From JBGSUZ01 sp043770095 (GTDB lineage: Bacteria; Bacillota; Clostridia; Peptostreptococcales; Acidaminobacteraceae): a DNA stretch of 62,265 bases. The DNA is taken from assembly GCA_043770095.1 (NCBI GenBank), contig JAYVIR010000082.1, positions 1-62,265 of the forward strand. The letters are read 5' to 3'. A model generated the notes under the pieces. That model searched no databases and was not told the origin of the DNA. It saw only the letters and a list, made by a program, of their open reading frames with translations. A program made the translations under genes and the position numbers. Numbering within the stretch: the first letter of the stretch is position 1; each line of letters starts with the position of its first letter. Positions 18,190 through 25,839 of this stretch are shown here, one piece after another.

Positions 18190-18237
18190 TAATTACAATT
18201 TTTGTCGCTTTGAAGCCAGCGACAAAAATTGTAATTA
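18190..18237. promoter_or_regulatory. 20-bp perfect inverted repeat upstream of the reductase
   Basis: Arms 18190-18209 and 18218-18237 (taattacaatttttgtcgct and its exact complement) are separated by 8 bases. It lies between the MerR gene and the reductase start (18145), about 45 bases before that start. It lacks a T-run, so it is more likely an operator for the MerR protein or a leader hairpin than a standard terminator. Confidence 0.6.
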
Positions 18238-18267
18238 GAACACTTTGCACAACTCTTAAATTAAGGT

Positions 18268-18299
18268 AATAAGTTGAATCTTTGATTCAACTTATATAG
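18268..18299. repeat. Dispersed palindromic repeat, copy 1
   Basis: ataagttgaatc-ttt-gattcaacttat followed by atagt forms a 12-bp hairpin. Almost the same sequence occurs at 43766-43800, so this is a dispersed element rather than a site specific to this gene. Confidence 0.65.
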
Positions 18300-18354
18300 T
18301 AATATAACTGTCTTGAGTTAAACATACACCCTCACACAGTGTTAGAGTCAATCA

Positions 18355-19212
18355 CTATTTTCTAGCTTTTATGATTGGAATTTGTAGTTCAGCAATATTT
18401 TTATTGTTTATGCTCTCACCATGAGCCTTACCCAATAAATGAATCTCTCTTGCCGCTCCGCTAATTTCCCAGTCATTTATCGCCACCCATTTAATCAATT
18501 CAATGAATCCGACCTCTAAGCCTTCAAAGGGGCCTTCATAGATCAATGAAGCGACTGTTTCTTCCTGTTTTAAAGTTCGAATTTGCAACGAATCCGCAGA
18601 TCCATCAAGTTTAACCCAGTCTAGACAACTGGCATCAATGACAATGCTCGCTTCCATGTCTAAATTTGTTTCCACATACTCGTCATTGTGATAAAAAGTC
18701 ATTTCAGGTCCGCTGGGACTTAAATTGAAGCTCTCTAAACATTTATATAAATCGCTATACATCTCAAAACAATACCTTCCGATCTCTTCAATACGAGGGA
18801 CTATTCTTCTAATAGACGCCACAGTGAATTCGGCAGTTTTCTTAATACTTATATCGTATAGAGGCAACTTCCCTTCATTTTCAATCATTTCGAGACGATT
18901 GCTTATGGAATTTAAATTATAGCTTGCAATGGCAATCTCACTCATGAGCTGCGTTTGGCGTTTGCTAAGCATGGTTTTCATTTCTTCGATTGTTATGTTA
19001 TTATCAATCAATTCTTTAACTTCCGTTAATGAAAATCCAAGCTCTTTTAAAAATATAATTCTGCTAAGACGCGGAAGTTGATCCATTAAATAGCCTCTGT
19101 AGCCCGATGAAGGATCAATATACGCAGGCTTTAACAAATCTATTTGATCGTAGTGTCTAAGCATTCTGATGGATATTTTGGCTATTTTAGAAAAATCACC
19201 TATTTTGATCAT
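18355..19212 (-). CDS. MerR family transcriptional regulator with GyrI-like effector domain
   Basis: The N-terminal winged helix (IKIGDFSKIAKISIRMLRHYDQIDLLKPAYIDPSSGYRGY) is a classic MerR domain. A coiled-coil linker follows (MLSKRQTQLMSEIA..), and about 150 C-terminal residues match the GyrI/BltR-type small-molecule binding domain (ASIRRIVPRIEEIGRYCFEMY ... ASLIYEGPFEGLEVGFIELIKWVAINDWEISGAARE). Such regulators activate multidrug or stress genes by untwisting a promoter with a long spacer. The second of two adjacent ATGs (19212) is favoured, because GGGAGG is then 5 bases away. The frameshifted quinone reductase downstream is the obvious target. Confidence 0.88.
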   Translation of the reverse strand: MIKIGDFSKIAKISIRMLRHYDQIDLLKPAYIDPSSGYRGYLMDQLPRLSRIIFLKELGFSLTEVKELIDNNITIEEMKTMLSKRQTQLMSEIAIASYNLNSISNRLEMIENEGKLPLYDISIKKTAEFTVASIRRIVPRIEEIGRYCFEMYSDLYKCLESFNLSPSGPEMTFYHNDEYVETNLDMEASIVIDASCLDWVKLDGSADSLQIRTLKQEETVASLIYEGPFEGLEVGFIELIKWVAINDWEISGAAREIHLLGKAHGESINNKNIAELQIPIIKARK

Positions 19213-19311
19213 CATTGCCTCCCGTCTAATCTACCTTTATACTACCATATTTTTATTATCAACTTTTAGCACATTCTACTGCATTGCCATAATTCTAAAT
19301 CTAATAATTAT

Positions 19312-19356
19312 AAAAAAAAAGGCAAATTCAGAAATCACTGAATTTGCCTTTTTTGA
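19312..19356. terminator. Terminator after the carbohydrate-binding protein gene
   Basis: A 17-bp stem (19315-19331 / 19338-19354, ggcaaattcag...ctgaatttgcc) has A and T runs on both sides. It ends the minus-strand gene that stops at 19394 and insulates merR. Confidence 0.9.
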
Positions 19357-19393
19357 TGTCATTATATTCGTTTTCTTTCTAAAAGTATAAGCG

Positions 19394-20032
19394 CTATTTC
19401 TTAACAATGATTACATCTTTGGTTTCTCCCACGTTTAAAGTGGTTGCTCTCCAAAGTGCTTTTGTGTAAACCGAAGGTTCCCAATTCGCTGCATCAGCGG
19501 TATGGCCTTGAATGGCTGTGTAGAATTTACCTTTATGAGAGACAATATCACCTGTTTTGTAAGTGCCATTTAAAGCCCACTGATTGATCTCAGTGATTTT
19601 TAAAGGTCTTTCATTGCTGCTAAGGAGAACATTGTTAAAATCGATGTCGCCATTGGTTTTAGTCCCGCTAATGCCAAAAGCAAAAACATTTTTCCCTAAT
19701 GAACTTGCCCATTTTAATGGTTTAACCAAGTAGTGATTAGGTATTGTTTGAACAAGAGACACGTTGCCTTTGTCATAACCCGTAATCACGCCATCGTAAT
19801 CAAATTCAAGAACCCAGTTGTTTAAATTGCTTAAGTCTCTGTTTAGAATGTTAATCTCTAATCTATGTCCTTCACTTGCGTTGCCTTGATTCCATATGCT
19901 TCTGCTAACGCTCAAGTCAAATTTTGCTGTGTTTTCTTTGAACGACAAAGTTGAAGTGGCTCCTGCAAAACTGCTAAATGAACTTAACGCCAATACACCT
20001 GCTAATGCAATACTTGCTACTCTTTTTTTCAT
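19394..20032 (-). CDS. Secreted carbohydrate-binding protein (CBM5/12-type C terminus)
   Basis: About 212 residues with a clear signal peptide (MKKRVASIALAGVLALSSFSSFAGA). The middle (about 30-140) is a beta-sandwich-like region reminiscent of cellulose-binding family 2 modules (GHRLEINILNRDLSNLNNWVLEFDY). A ChtBD3/CBM5-12 module follows: WALNGTYKTGDIVSHKGKFYTA...ANWEP. There is no catalytic domain, so the product is a free binding protein, possibly for chitin or cellulose. The ATG at 20032 is chosen because the signal peptide starts there; 21 extra codons upstream are unlikely coding. It is monocistronic with its own terminator. Confidence 0.75.
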   Translation of the reverse strand: MKKRVASIALAGVLALSSFSSFAGATSTLSFKENTAKFDLSVSRSIWNQGNASEGHRLEINILNRDLSNLNNWVLEFDYDGVITGYDKGNVSLVQTIPNHYLVKPLKWASSLGKNVFAFGISGTKTNGDIDFNNVLLSSNERPLKITEINQWALNGTYKTGDIVSHKGKFYTAIQGHTADAANWEPSVYTKALWRATTLNVGETKDVIIVKK

Positions 20033-20255
20033 TTCGTTGATCCCCTTTCTGAAATTAAGGTAAATTTCTTCAGGTCGGTTGCACCACTTGCTCATTATAA
20101 TTCAGGTGCCCATATAACGAATTATAACTCAAAGCTTCCTATATTTGTATCATAACACGAAGGCAATGAAAATAAAAGCGGTTATACTTAAAAGCATATT
20201 ACTTTTTTTATATATTTCATTTGTTAATTCCGCTTATTTTATTTCTAACAATAAC

Positions 20256-20291
20256 AAAAAAACACTGCAAAATAATTTTGCAGTGTTTTAC
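20256..20291. terminator. Terminator after the HD-GYP gene
   Basis: A 14-bp stem (20259-20272, aaaacactgcaaaa; 20276-20289, ttttgcagtgtttt) with a 3-base loop sits just past the stop codon of the HD-GYP gene at 20318. Confidence 0.88.
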
Positions 20292-20317
20292 TCTTTTATT
20301 CTGTGCAAGCTTCAAAA

Positions 20318-21175
20318 TCACTTACTAATATAGTCATAGGCATCCACTTGATTTGGTACATGCTCCATAAAGTTATTGACAGTAATCAAGTCTGCCCGTG
20401 GCACATAGATGGTTTCCATTTTTCCTGTCCACTCAACTTCAAATGTTTCTCCGCTACCATGAGCTATATAGTCACCGTGGCAACTTGGGCACATCAAATG
20501 ATCGCCATCTTTTAAGTTTGGCGAAGCGTCAATAATCGGGCCGCAACCTGGGCAGCTGAGTAGAAGTCGTTCATCTCCGCTATGTCCCAAAATATGATCC
20601 AGTTTGCCTAACTCGCCAAGGTTAATAAACTGTTCAACCAATTTTCCATCGAATTGACGGTTATGCTCTTCTTTAAGAATAGACAGTGCCTTCTCTAGAG
20701 GCATGCCTTTTCGGTAAGGTCTGGTTGAGGTCATTGCGTCAAAAGCATCCGCTATGGCCATAATTCTCGCCACAGGGCTAAGTTCTGCGTTAGAACGTTC
20801 ATTAGGATAACCCTTGCCGTCATAGCGCTCATGATGGCCATACACAGCATCTTTTAACAACATAAAAATGCTATGAGACTCTACCAGTTCAAGTCCAATC
20901 TGAGGGTGCTGCTTCATATTCAAATATTCATTATCCGTAAGTTTATCAGGTTTTTTGAGTATGGCATCTGGAATGCCAATCTTGCCAAGGTCATGAACCA
21001 ATCCGCCAAGGTTTACAATAAACTGCCCTTGATGATCAAACCCAGCTGCTTTTGAAAGTGCGACTGCATATTGACTAACGCGCCATGTATGACCGCCTGT
21101 ATAGGGATCTCTTGCTTCAATAACCGTTGCTAATGTGGTAATTGATTTGACCATTTCTTTGTCAATTGTAATCAT
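20318..21175 (-). CDS. HD-GYP phosphodiesterase with C-terminal zinc ribbon
   Basis: 285 residues. The HD-GYP domain fills residues 10-190 and keeps its metal ligands and signature: GGHTWRVSQYA, LVHDLGKIGIPD, HHERYDGKGYP and ADAFDAMTSTRPYR. Intact HD-GYP proteins hydrolyse c-di-GMP. The last 75 residues carry CPGCGPIIDASP...MCPSCHGDY, two CxxC pairs suited to a zinc ribbon, which is unusual next to HD-GYP. No sensor domain or membrane segment is present, so the ribbon may supply the regulatory contact. It has its own terminator downstream and a poorly defined promoter upstream. Confidence 0.9.
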   Translation of the reverse strand: MITIDKEMVKSITTLATVIEARDPYTGGHTWRVSQYAVALSKAAGFDHQGQFIVNLGGLVHDLGKIGIPDAILKKPDKLTDNEYLNMKQHPQIGLELVESHSIFMLLKDAVYGHHERYDGKGYPNERSNAELSPVARIMAIADAFDAMTSTRPYRKGMPLEKALSILKEEHNRQFDGKLVEQFINLGELGKLDHILGHSGDERLLLSCPGCGPIIDASPNLKDGDHLMCPSCHGDYIAHGSGETFEVEWTGKMETIYVPRADLITVNNFMEHVPNQVDAYDYISK

Positions 21176-21287
21176 ATGGGTATACTCCTCTCTTCATTGT
21201 TTGTGTATTTACCCTTTTTAAGTGAGAATGAAGCAGTTTTAATTGTACCTTTGCTGTGCAAAATTTATCCCAAACAATTCAATCAAT

Positions 21288-21323
21288 AAAAAAATCAGAA
21301 TTCTTTCGAATCCTGATTTTTTT
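21288..21323. terminator. Hairpin with A/T runs
   Basis: aaaaaatcagaattc / gaatcctgattttttt form an imperfect stem of about 14 bp followed by seven T. It lies upstream of the HD-GYP gene and after the agr locus on the minus strand, so it probably ends the agrBD transcript. Confidence 0.75.
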
Positions 21324-21522
21324 ACTCTAGTCTGTTTTGTGAACAAGTGCATCTCTTTTTTACAGACCCCTGATTGATTCAGTTGACAATCAAATTTTGA
21401 CTGTCTTTCGATTTGGAAACTCGGGCGGAGTATTTGTCGAAAACTGTTCAGAGGTTTAATGATTTCTATGATAAAAAGAATGGTGCTCTTTCTTTTTCTA
21501 TGTGAGTGGTACTATTTCATGT
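21324..21522. other. Spacer between agr locus and HD-GYP gene
   Basis: About 200 bases with no supported gene. A short plus-strand frame ending ...FNDFYDKKNGALSFSM could be a gene remnant, but I cannot name it. Confidence 0.3.
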
Positions 21523-21756
21523 TCATTTCCAAAAAGCCAAGCCAGAAGGGATGCGCTTTTTATTCAAAAACATTGTAGACTCAAAATTCATATTTTCGCA
21601 GTAATCGCTATAATACTTTGCTACTAACTCTTGGTATAATTCATCAAAGGAAATATTTCTTTGATAGAGCTCACCCTCAAGTTCAGTGAGCTCATATGTT
21701 TTGATTACTTGTTCATTGACTTTAATATCCACTTTGTTATATTTATTATTTTCCAT
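21523..21756 (-). CDS. Small protein of 77 residues at the end of the agr operon
   Basis: A soluble, acidic 77-residue protein (MENNKYNKVDIKVNEQVIKTYELTELEGELYQRN...) with a strong ribosome site (GGAGGTG, 7 bases before the ATG). It starts 24 bases after the stop of agrD on the same strand and so belongs to the agrBD transcript. There is no signal peptide, no membrane helix and no cysteine-rich motif apart from one Cys. I do not recognise a family. A regulator or target of the signalling system is possible from position alone. Confidence 0.7.
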   Translation of the reverse strand: MENNKYNKVDIKVNEQVIKTYELTELEGELYQRNISFDELYQELVAKYYSDYCENMNFESTMFLNKKRIPSGLAFWK

Positions 21757-21780
21757 AATGACACCTCCAAACTTCAGTGC

Positions 21781-21909
21781 CTACTTTTGATCTAATAGCT
21801 CTTTGGGCACCTGTGGTTGATAGAATATATACCAACACACGGTTGACATACTTGATATTGCTGCAAATGATGCTACTGCAGAAAGAATTTTCAAAATTTT
21901 ATTTAACAT
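21781..21909 (-). CDS. agrD: AgrD autoinducing peptide precursor
   Basis: A 42-codon gene too short for usual gene calling. The N terminus is an amphipathic helix (MLNKILKILSAVASFAA), followed by the peptide region ending in C-W-Y-I-F (Cys 25 to Phe 29). The tail is YQPQVPKELLDQK. The tail aligns with the conserved V-P-K-E-L recognition segment of staphylococcal AgrD, with the same nine-residue distance from ring end to PKEL. This predicts a five-residue thiolactone ring C-W-Y-I-F with an N-terminal extension. AGGAG lies about 8 bases before the ATG and the gene starts 5 bases after agrB. AgrB should cleave before YQPQ and form the ring. Confidence 0.88.
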   Translation of the reverse strand: MLNKILKILSAVASFAAISSMSTVCWYIFYQPQVPKELLDQK

Positions 21910-21914
21910 TAATT

Positions 21915-22511
21915 TCACTCCTCGGTTATGCTAATATCCTTAGACAGAGTTTGTGGAATTAAGGTAAGCGATTGCATCGTTACAGACAACACGCCCAATA
22001 TTCCCAATAAAGAAAACCCAAAATAATAAGCCAGCAAACTACTTCCTAAGATTGCTATGACAACGATGCGACTGATCAATTGGTACTTTTTTAAATTTTG
22101 AAGTGAGATTGGTTTCGTTGGTGACTCCACTGGCGCAAATGTAAAAACTGCGACGCATGCAACGCCTGCCAATGTTGTAATGATACTTTCTTGCATCAAC
22201 AATTTTCCAAACACACTTGAAACCAAAATTAATTCTAAAACTATCATCATAACAAATAGCGAAATGCATTTAAAGTGTGAATTGGCATGCCACCCGCCAC
22301 TAAAAGAACGAAGCAAACTAAATGGAATAACAGCCCAAATAATTTCATATGGCATATTTGTTATTAATGCAACAATCAATAAAATGACTACTGTAAAAAT
22401 CAGTGAAAATACCAATTCTAGACCATATGTTTGAACAGCAATTTGATTTTCTTTGATGACTTCGCCTTCAACCATTTTTGAAACGAGCCATTCAGTCGTT
22501 TTTTTAATCAA
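21915..22511 (-). CDS. agrB: AgrB accessory gene regulator protein, peptide-processing membrane protease
   Basis: About 198 residues, the normal AgrB length. The catalytic region reads SLLRSFSGGWHANSHFKC, with the His and Cys of the cysteine-protease pair six or seven residues apart, near residues 75-82. At least four hydrophobic segments follow. AgrB cuts the AgrD C-terminal tail and forms the thiolactone. Two starts are possible: GTG at 22520, or TTG at 22511 with AAGGTGAG 5 bases before it; I prefer the latter. It is the first gene of the agrB-agrD-77aa unit. Confidence 0.9.
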   Translation of the reverse strand: MIKKTTEWLVSKMVEGEVIKENQIAVQTYGLELVFSLIFTVVILLIVALITNMPYEIIWAVIPFSLLRSFSGGWHANSHFKCISLFVMMIVLELILVSSVFGKLLMQESIITTLAGVACVAVFTFAPVESPTKPISLQNLKKYQLISRIVVIAILGSSLLAYYFGFSLLGILGVLSVTMQSLTLIPQTLSKDISITEE

Positions 22512-22622
22512 GAATCTCACCTTCTTAAAAAGAAGTATATACCTAGAAATGGTTCGTTAATGAGAGGTGTGCTATTTGGCTAAAAAATCGGTATAAACGG
22601 GAATAAGAAAAATTCAATCCCA

Positions 22623-22700
22623 CTCAACGGGATTAAATCATTCTCGCTCAACGGGATTAAATCATTCCCGCTCAACGGGATTAAATCATTCCCGCTCAAT
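22623..22700. repeat. Tandem 24-bp repeat upstream of agrB
   Basis: Three full copies of ctcaacgggattaaatcattcccg (22623-22646, 22647-22670, 22671-22694; the first has one change) plus a partial fourth. On the coding strand of agrB each unit gives CCCGTTGAG, close to the LytTR (AgrA-type) half-site pattern. It lies 110-185 bases upstream of agrB and may be an activator array. Confidence 0.8.
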
Positions 22701-22741
22701 AGAAAAAGAGAGGCTTCCATCGGCTGGAAACACTCTCTTTA
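22701..22741 (-). terminator. Terminator after agrC
   Basis: Stem 22705-22719 / 22725-22740 (aaagagag..cttcca / tggaa..ctctcttt), followed on the minus strand by TTTTTCT. It separates agrAC from agrBD, implying two transcripts. Confidence 0.82.
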
Positions 22742-22793
22742 CAGGTTCTAATTAAATTGGGTTAATAAGGTTAATCTTCAATACAGCTTACTT

Positions 22794-24113
22794 TTATATT
22801 GGATTTAGCATCATCAAAGTGACTTCAAACGACTGAGCATCTGCATTGATTTTAAACTGTCCTTCATACTTTTCTACAAGCCTTGTCACGTTTGTGAGTC
22901 CAAGACCAGTTTGATTGCCTCTGCGTTTCGTGCTGATATATAAAATACCTTTTTTCTTTAGTTTTTCTTGATGCGGATTTTGGCATGTCATAAGGAAATA
23001 GGCGCCTTTTGTATCTAATTTCATTTGTATTTCTTTATTTAAAACAGCACATTTTTCTGTAGCAAGTAGCGCATTTTCTAAAACGTTTCCAACAACGATG
23101 CAAAGATCTGTATCTGGAATGCTGAGTGTGCTTTCAAGTGATTGTATAATCTTAAGGTCTACCCCTTTCGACTTTGCCAAACTTTTATAATGAGTCAGAA
23201 GGCCACTCAGTACCTTTGATTGGCTAACGACAACCTCTTCGAGCGGTGCACTCGAAACATTCCACTCCTGAGTATAGGCTTTTAACGCTTCATAATCGTT
23301 ATCAGTAACATAGTGATTAACCATAGCCATATGCTTATTGACGTCATGTTGAAGGCTTTGATAGTGCTGAATCAACTCTTCCACTTTCGAATAATACTTT
23401 GATTGTTCACTCAATAGATCGTTTTCCATTCTAAGCCAAAAGCTCTTCTGTGAACGTTCAAATAATTTTTCATAAACCCACACCGCAGTGGCACTAATGC
23501 TCATGAATGCTACTGAGACAACTAAGGGCCATTTCTTTTCAAAGGCAAACATAAAACTATCATTGGTAACAAATGGTAATATAATTAGTGTCATTCCTAC
23601 AACAAGAAGTAAAAGCGCCAAACCTTCAAGCAACAAATCTCCCGTAGCCACATAAGTTCTATTTTGTTTTCCAAAACGTCCAATAACTGTTGCTGCAACA
23701 TAGGCGAGAAGTTTTGAAGACATCGTGCCGACAAATCTTAAGTTCCCCCATGCCAAAATACGTTCTACCGTCATGCCTTTGATCAGCAGTATTGACCCAA
23801 GGGTAATGACTTCGGTGGATGCTAAAATCAAATGGAAAATGAGTACGTTGGCAATTTTAGTTTTTAGTGAGCCTTTAAAGAAATAATGTGCAATCCCAAT
23901 GGTCATTGCCATCATTAATAAAATAAGCAGACCGTCATCAACGCCCGCTTCTGACACCCGACCCTTTATAAAAACGACAGCCGAAAGCAATCCAATTCCT
24001 ACAAAGGCTCTCTTGCCTTCTTTAACCGGCAAGCGATACTTCATTAATTTAAAGAAAATAAAGCTTTCAAAAAGACCTATACAATAATCAAGCATCAACA
24101 TTTCAATTGCCAT
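22794..24113 (-). CDS. agrC: AgrC-type sensor histidine kinase
   Basis: 439 residues. The first 215 are hydrophobic, with about six transmembrane segments, the peptide sensor. The phosphoacceptor region is LQHDVNKHMAMVNHYV and the GHKL ATPase domain follows: VGNVLENALLATEK (N box) and QTGLGLTNVTRLVEKY (G box). This is the HPK10 architecture of AgrC, which autophosphorylates on binding a cyclic peptide. Its start overlaps the stop of agrA by one base (TAATG), so the two are translationally coupled. Confidence 0.9.
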   Translation of the reverse strand: MAIEMLMLDYCIGLFESFIFFKLMKYRLPVKEGKRAFVGIGLLSAVVFIKGRVSEAGVDDGLLILLMMAMTIGIAHYFFKGSLKTKIANVLIFHLILASTEVITLGSILLIKGMTVERILAWGNLRFVGTMSSKLLAYVAATVIGRFGKQNRTYVATGDLLLEGLALLLLVVGMTLIILPFVTNDSFMFAFEKKWPLVVSVAFMSISATAVWVYEKLFERSQKSFWLRMENDLLSEQSKYYSKVEELIQHYQSLQHDVNKHMAMVNHYVTDNDYEALKAYTQEWNVSSAPLEEVVVSQSKVLSGLLTHYKSLAKSKGVDLKIIQSLESTLSIPDTDLCIVVGNVLENALLATEKCAVLNKEIQMKLDTKGAYFLMTCQNPHQEKLKKKGILYISTKRRGNQTGLGLTNVTRLVEKYEGQFKINADAQSFEVTLMMLNPI

Positions 24114-24835
24114 TAGCCTCTCTCCTTACATAAAAACGACATAAACTGTTCCTTAACGTCTTTTACGTTAGCTTTGCTAATGGGTAACAGTTTTCCGGTA
24201 ATCAACTTCACTTGGTTATTCTCAATTCTTTCAATCTTTGAAAGTGAAACAATATAGCCCTGATGAATGATTGAAAATAAATTGGGGTCAAGTTGTTCTT
24301 CCAAATTCTTAATCGTTTCATATAGCTCTATTTCATCGTTGATGGTAACAACGGCTATTTTATTGCGGCGTTTTTCAAAATATAAAATGTCTTTAATCGG
24401 AATTCGATAGACATTTTGATGACTTTTTCCAATGAACAAAGGTTCTTCTTCCACTTCATTAATCACTTTAAATGCCATTTCCAGTACAGCTTCTAACGAC
24501 TTACTGGTAATCGGTTTTTTTAAGTAATGAAATGCCCTCACTTGAAAAGCTTGGATGGCAAATCCCTCATGATTGGTCACAAAAATAATCAATAATTCAG
24601 GATTCTTTTCTCTTAAATCTTTTGCAACATCAATGCCATTTAAAATACCCATTTCAATATCTAAAAAAATAAGATCATAATCAATCGTGGCTTGATCTAT
24701 AAGCCAGTTTCCATTTTCAAAGGCATCGATTTGAATATTTAAATCGTGTTTTTTTGTATATTCATTTAGGAGTTGTAGCAATTTATCGCGATAAATTGCT
24801 TCATCATCGCAAAGTGCAAATCTTAGGGTTCGCAT
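24113..24835 (-). CDS. agrA: AgrA-type LytTR response regulator
   Basis: About 240 residues: a CheY-like receiver (ALCDDEAIYRD, phosphoacceptor in LIFLDIEMG, Lys in HYLKKPI) followed by a LytTR DNA-binding domain (DILYFEKRRNKIAVVT, FSIIHQGYIVSLSKIERIENNQV). LytTR regulators bind direct repeats near nine bases long. The ATG at 24835 is chosen over the TTG at 24844, because AGGAGG lies 9 bases before it and at a normal distance. It heads the agrA-agrC transcript; the gene order agrA-C then B-D differs from the staphylococcal BDCA order. Confidence 0.92.
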   Translation of the reverse strand: MRTLRFALCDDEAIYRDKLLQLLNEYTKKHDLNIQIDAFENGNWLIDQATIDYDLIFLDIEMGILNGIDVAKDLREKNPELLIIFVTNHEGFAIQAFQVRAFHYLKKPITSKSLEAVLEMAFKVINEVEEEPLFIGKSHQNVYRIPIKDILYFEKRRNKIAVVTINDEIELYETIKNLEEQLDPNLFSIIHQGYIVSLSKIERIENNQVKLITGKLLPISKANVKDVKEQFMSFLCKERG

Positions 24836-24913
24836 TTGACACAACCTCCTTGAAATTTCAACCTCTTAAGCTCTTTTATTGTAGCATTAATACCCTCTTT
24901 CGTACACTTTAAA

Positions 24914-24962
24914 TGCAAAAAGCCACATCATCCATTTTATATGGACGATGCGGCTTTTTAAA
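24914..24962. terminator. Terminator after the alpha-galactoside transporter operon
   Basis: An 18-bp stem with one mismatch (aaaaagccacatcatcca / tggacgatgcggcttttt, about 24917-24960) lies just past the last permease gene on the minus strand. Confidence 0.88.
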
Positions 24963-24990
24963 GTAAAATTATTGCAGTTAATAAGATCTT

Positions 24991-25827
24991 CTATTTGGTC
25001 GCAGAACCTACCGTTAAAGCATTTTCTACTTGTTCGCTAAAGAGTGCATATAGTAAAACAGTTGGAATACTGGCTAGCGTCATAGAAGCACCCATCGCCC
25101 CCCAATCGGTTGTGAATTGACCTTGGAAAAAGAGCAGACCCAAAGGCAGTGTCTTCAAACTTTCTTTCGAAACAAGTACCAATGCCATGGTAAATTCATT
25201 CCACGCAGACAAGAATATAAAGACCACTAAAGTAGCGATGGCTGGCCTGATCATTGGCACAATAATTTTGAAGAAAACTTGGTAAACATTAGCCCCATCA
25301 ATACAGGCGGCTTCTTCTAATTCATTTGGAAGTCCTCTTAAAAAGCCATAAAAAACAATGGTTGAAAAGGACATATTAAACGCAATATAAGGAAAAATCA
25401 ATGCCCAATAGGTATTTTGCAAGCCCAAATCTCTAATGAGCACGGCTAGTGGCAACATTACAACTTGAACTGGAATGAACATCCCGAGTGTCACAAAAAT
25501 ACGAGCCATCGTTCTGCCTTTCCACTCTAATCGAGCTAGGGCATATGAGAGTGGAAGCGCCAGTGCTATAGTGCCAATAACCGTCGCAATTGAGACAATC
25601 ATCGAGTTCATAAAATACTGTGGCACGTTATAGCTTTGCCACGCTGTAATGTAGTTTTCAATCCTAAAATGAGTAGGAATCCCAAAAGTGTTGGAAACAA
25701 AGATTTCTTGATTGTTTTTGAGTGAATAGAAAATCATCCAAACCAATGGATAAAGAGAAATCAAAGCATACAACCATAAGAAGCCTACAAAAAAATAATT
25801 AGGTTTATTGAGTTTCTTTATTTTCAT
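24991..25827 (-). CDS. ABC sugar transporter permease (MalG type)
   Basis: 278 residues with six transmembrane segments. The cytosolic EAA loop that contacts the ATPase reads ELEEAACIDGANVYQVFFKIIVPMIRP. The N terminus (FVGFLWLYALISLYPLVWMIFYSLKN) and C terminus match the MalG/LacG subgroup of CUT1 transporters. It is the last gene of the alpha-galactoside operon, 12 bases after the MalF-type permease. No ATPase gene follows, so a shared ATPase must serve it. Confidence 0.92.
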   Translation of the reverse strand: MKIKKLNKPNYFFVGFLWLYALISLYPLVWMIFYSLKNNQEIFVSNTFGIPTHFRIENYITAWQSYNVPQYFMNSMIVSIATVIGTIALALPLSYALARLEWKGRTMARIFVTLGMFIPVQVVMLPLAVLIRDLGLQNTYWALIFPYIAFNMSFSTIVFYGFLRGLPNELEEAACIDGANVYQVFFKIIVPMIRPAIATLVVFIFLSAWNEFTMALVLVSKESLKTLPLGLLFFQGQFTTDWGAMGASMTLASIPTVLLYALFSEQVENALTVGSATK

Positions 25828-25839
25828 ATGATTCGCCCC

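Noticed and set aside
20040..20130. A c-di-GMP riboswitch before the carbohydrate-binding protein
   Set aside because: Some short pairings (gcacc/ggtgc) exist, but the conserved core of the known c-di-GMP riboswitch classes is not present.
22623..22700. Possible CRISPR array
   Set aside because: The 24-bp units are directly joined with no spacers between them, and no cas genes are near.
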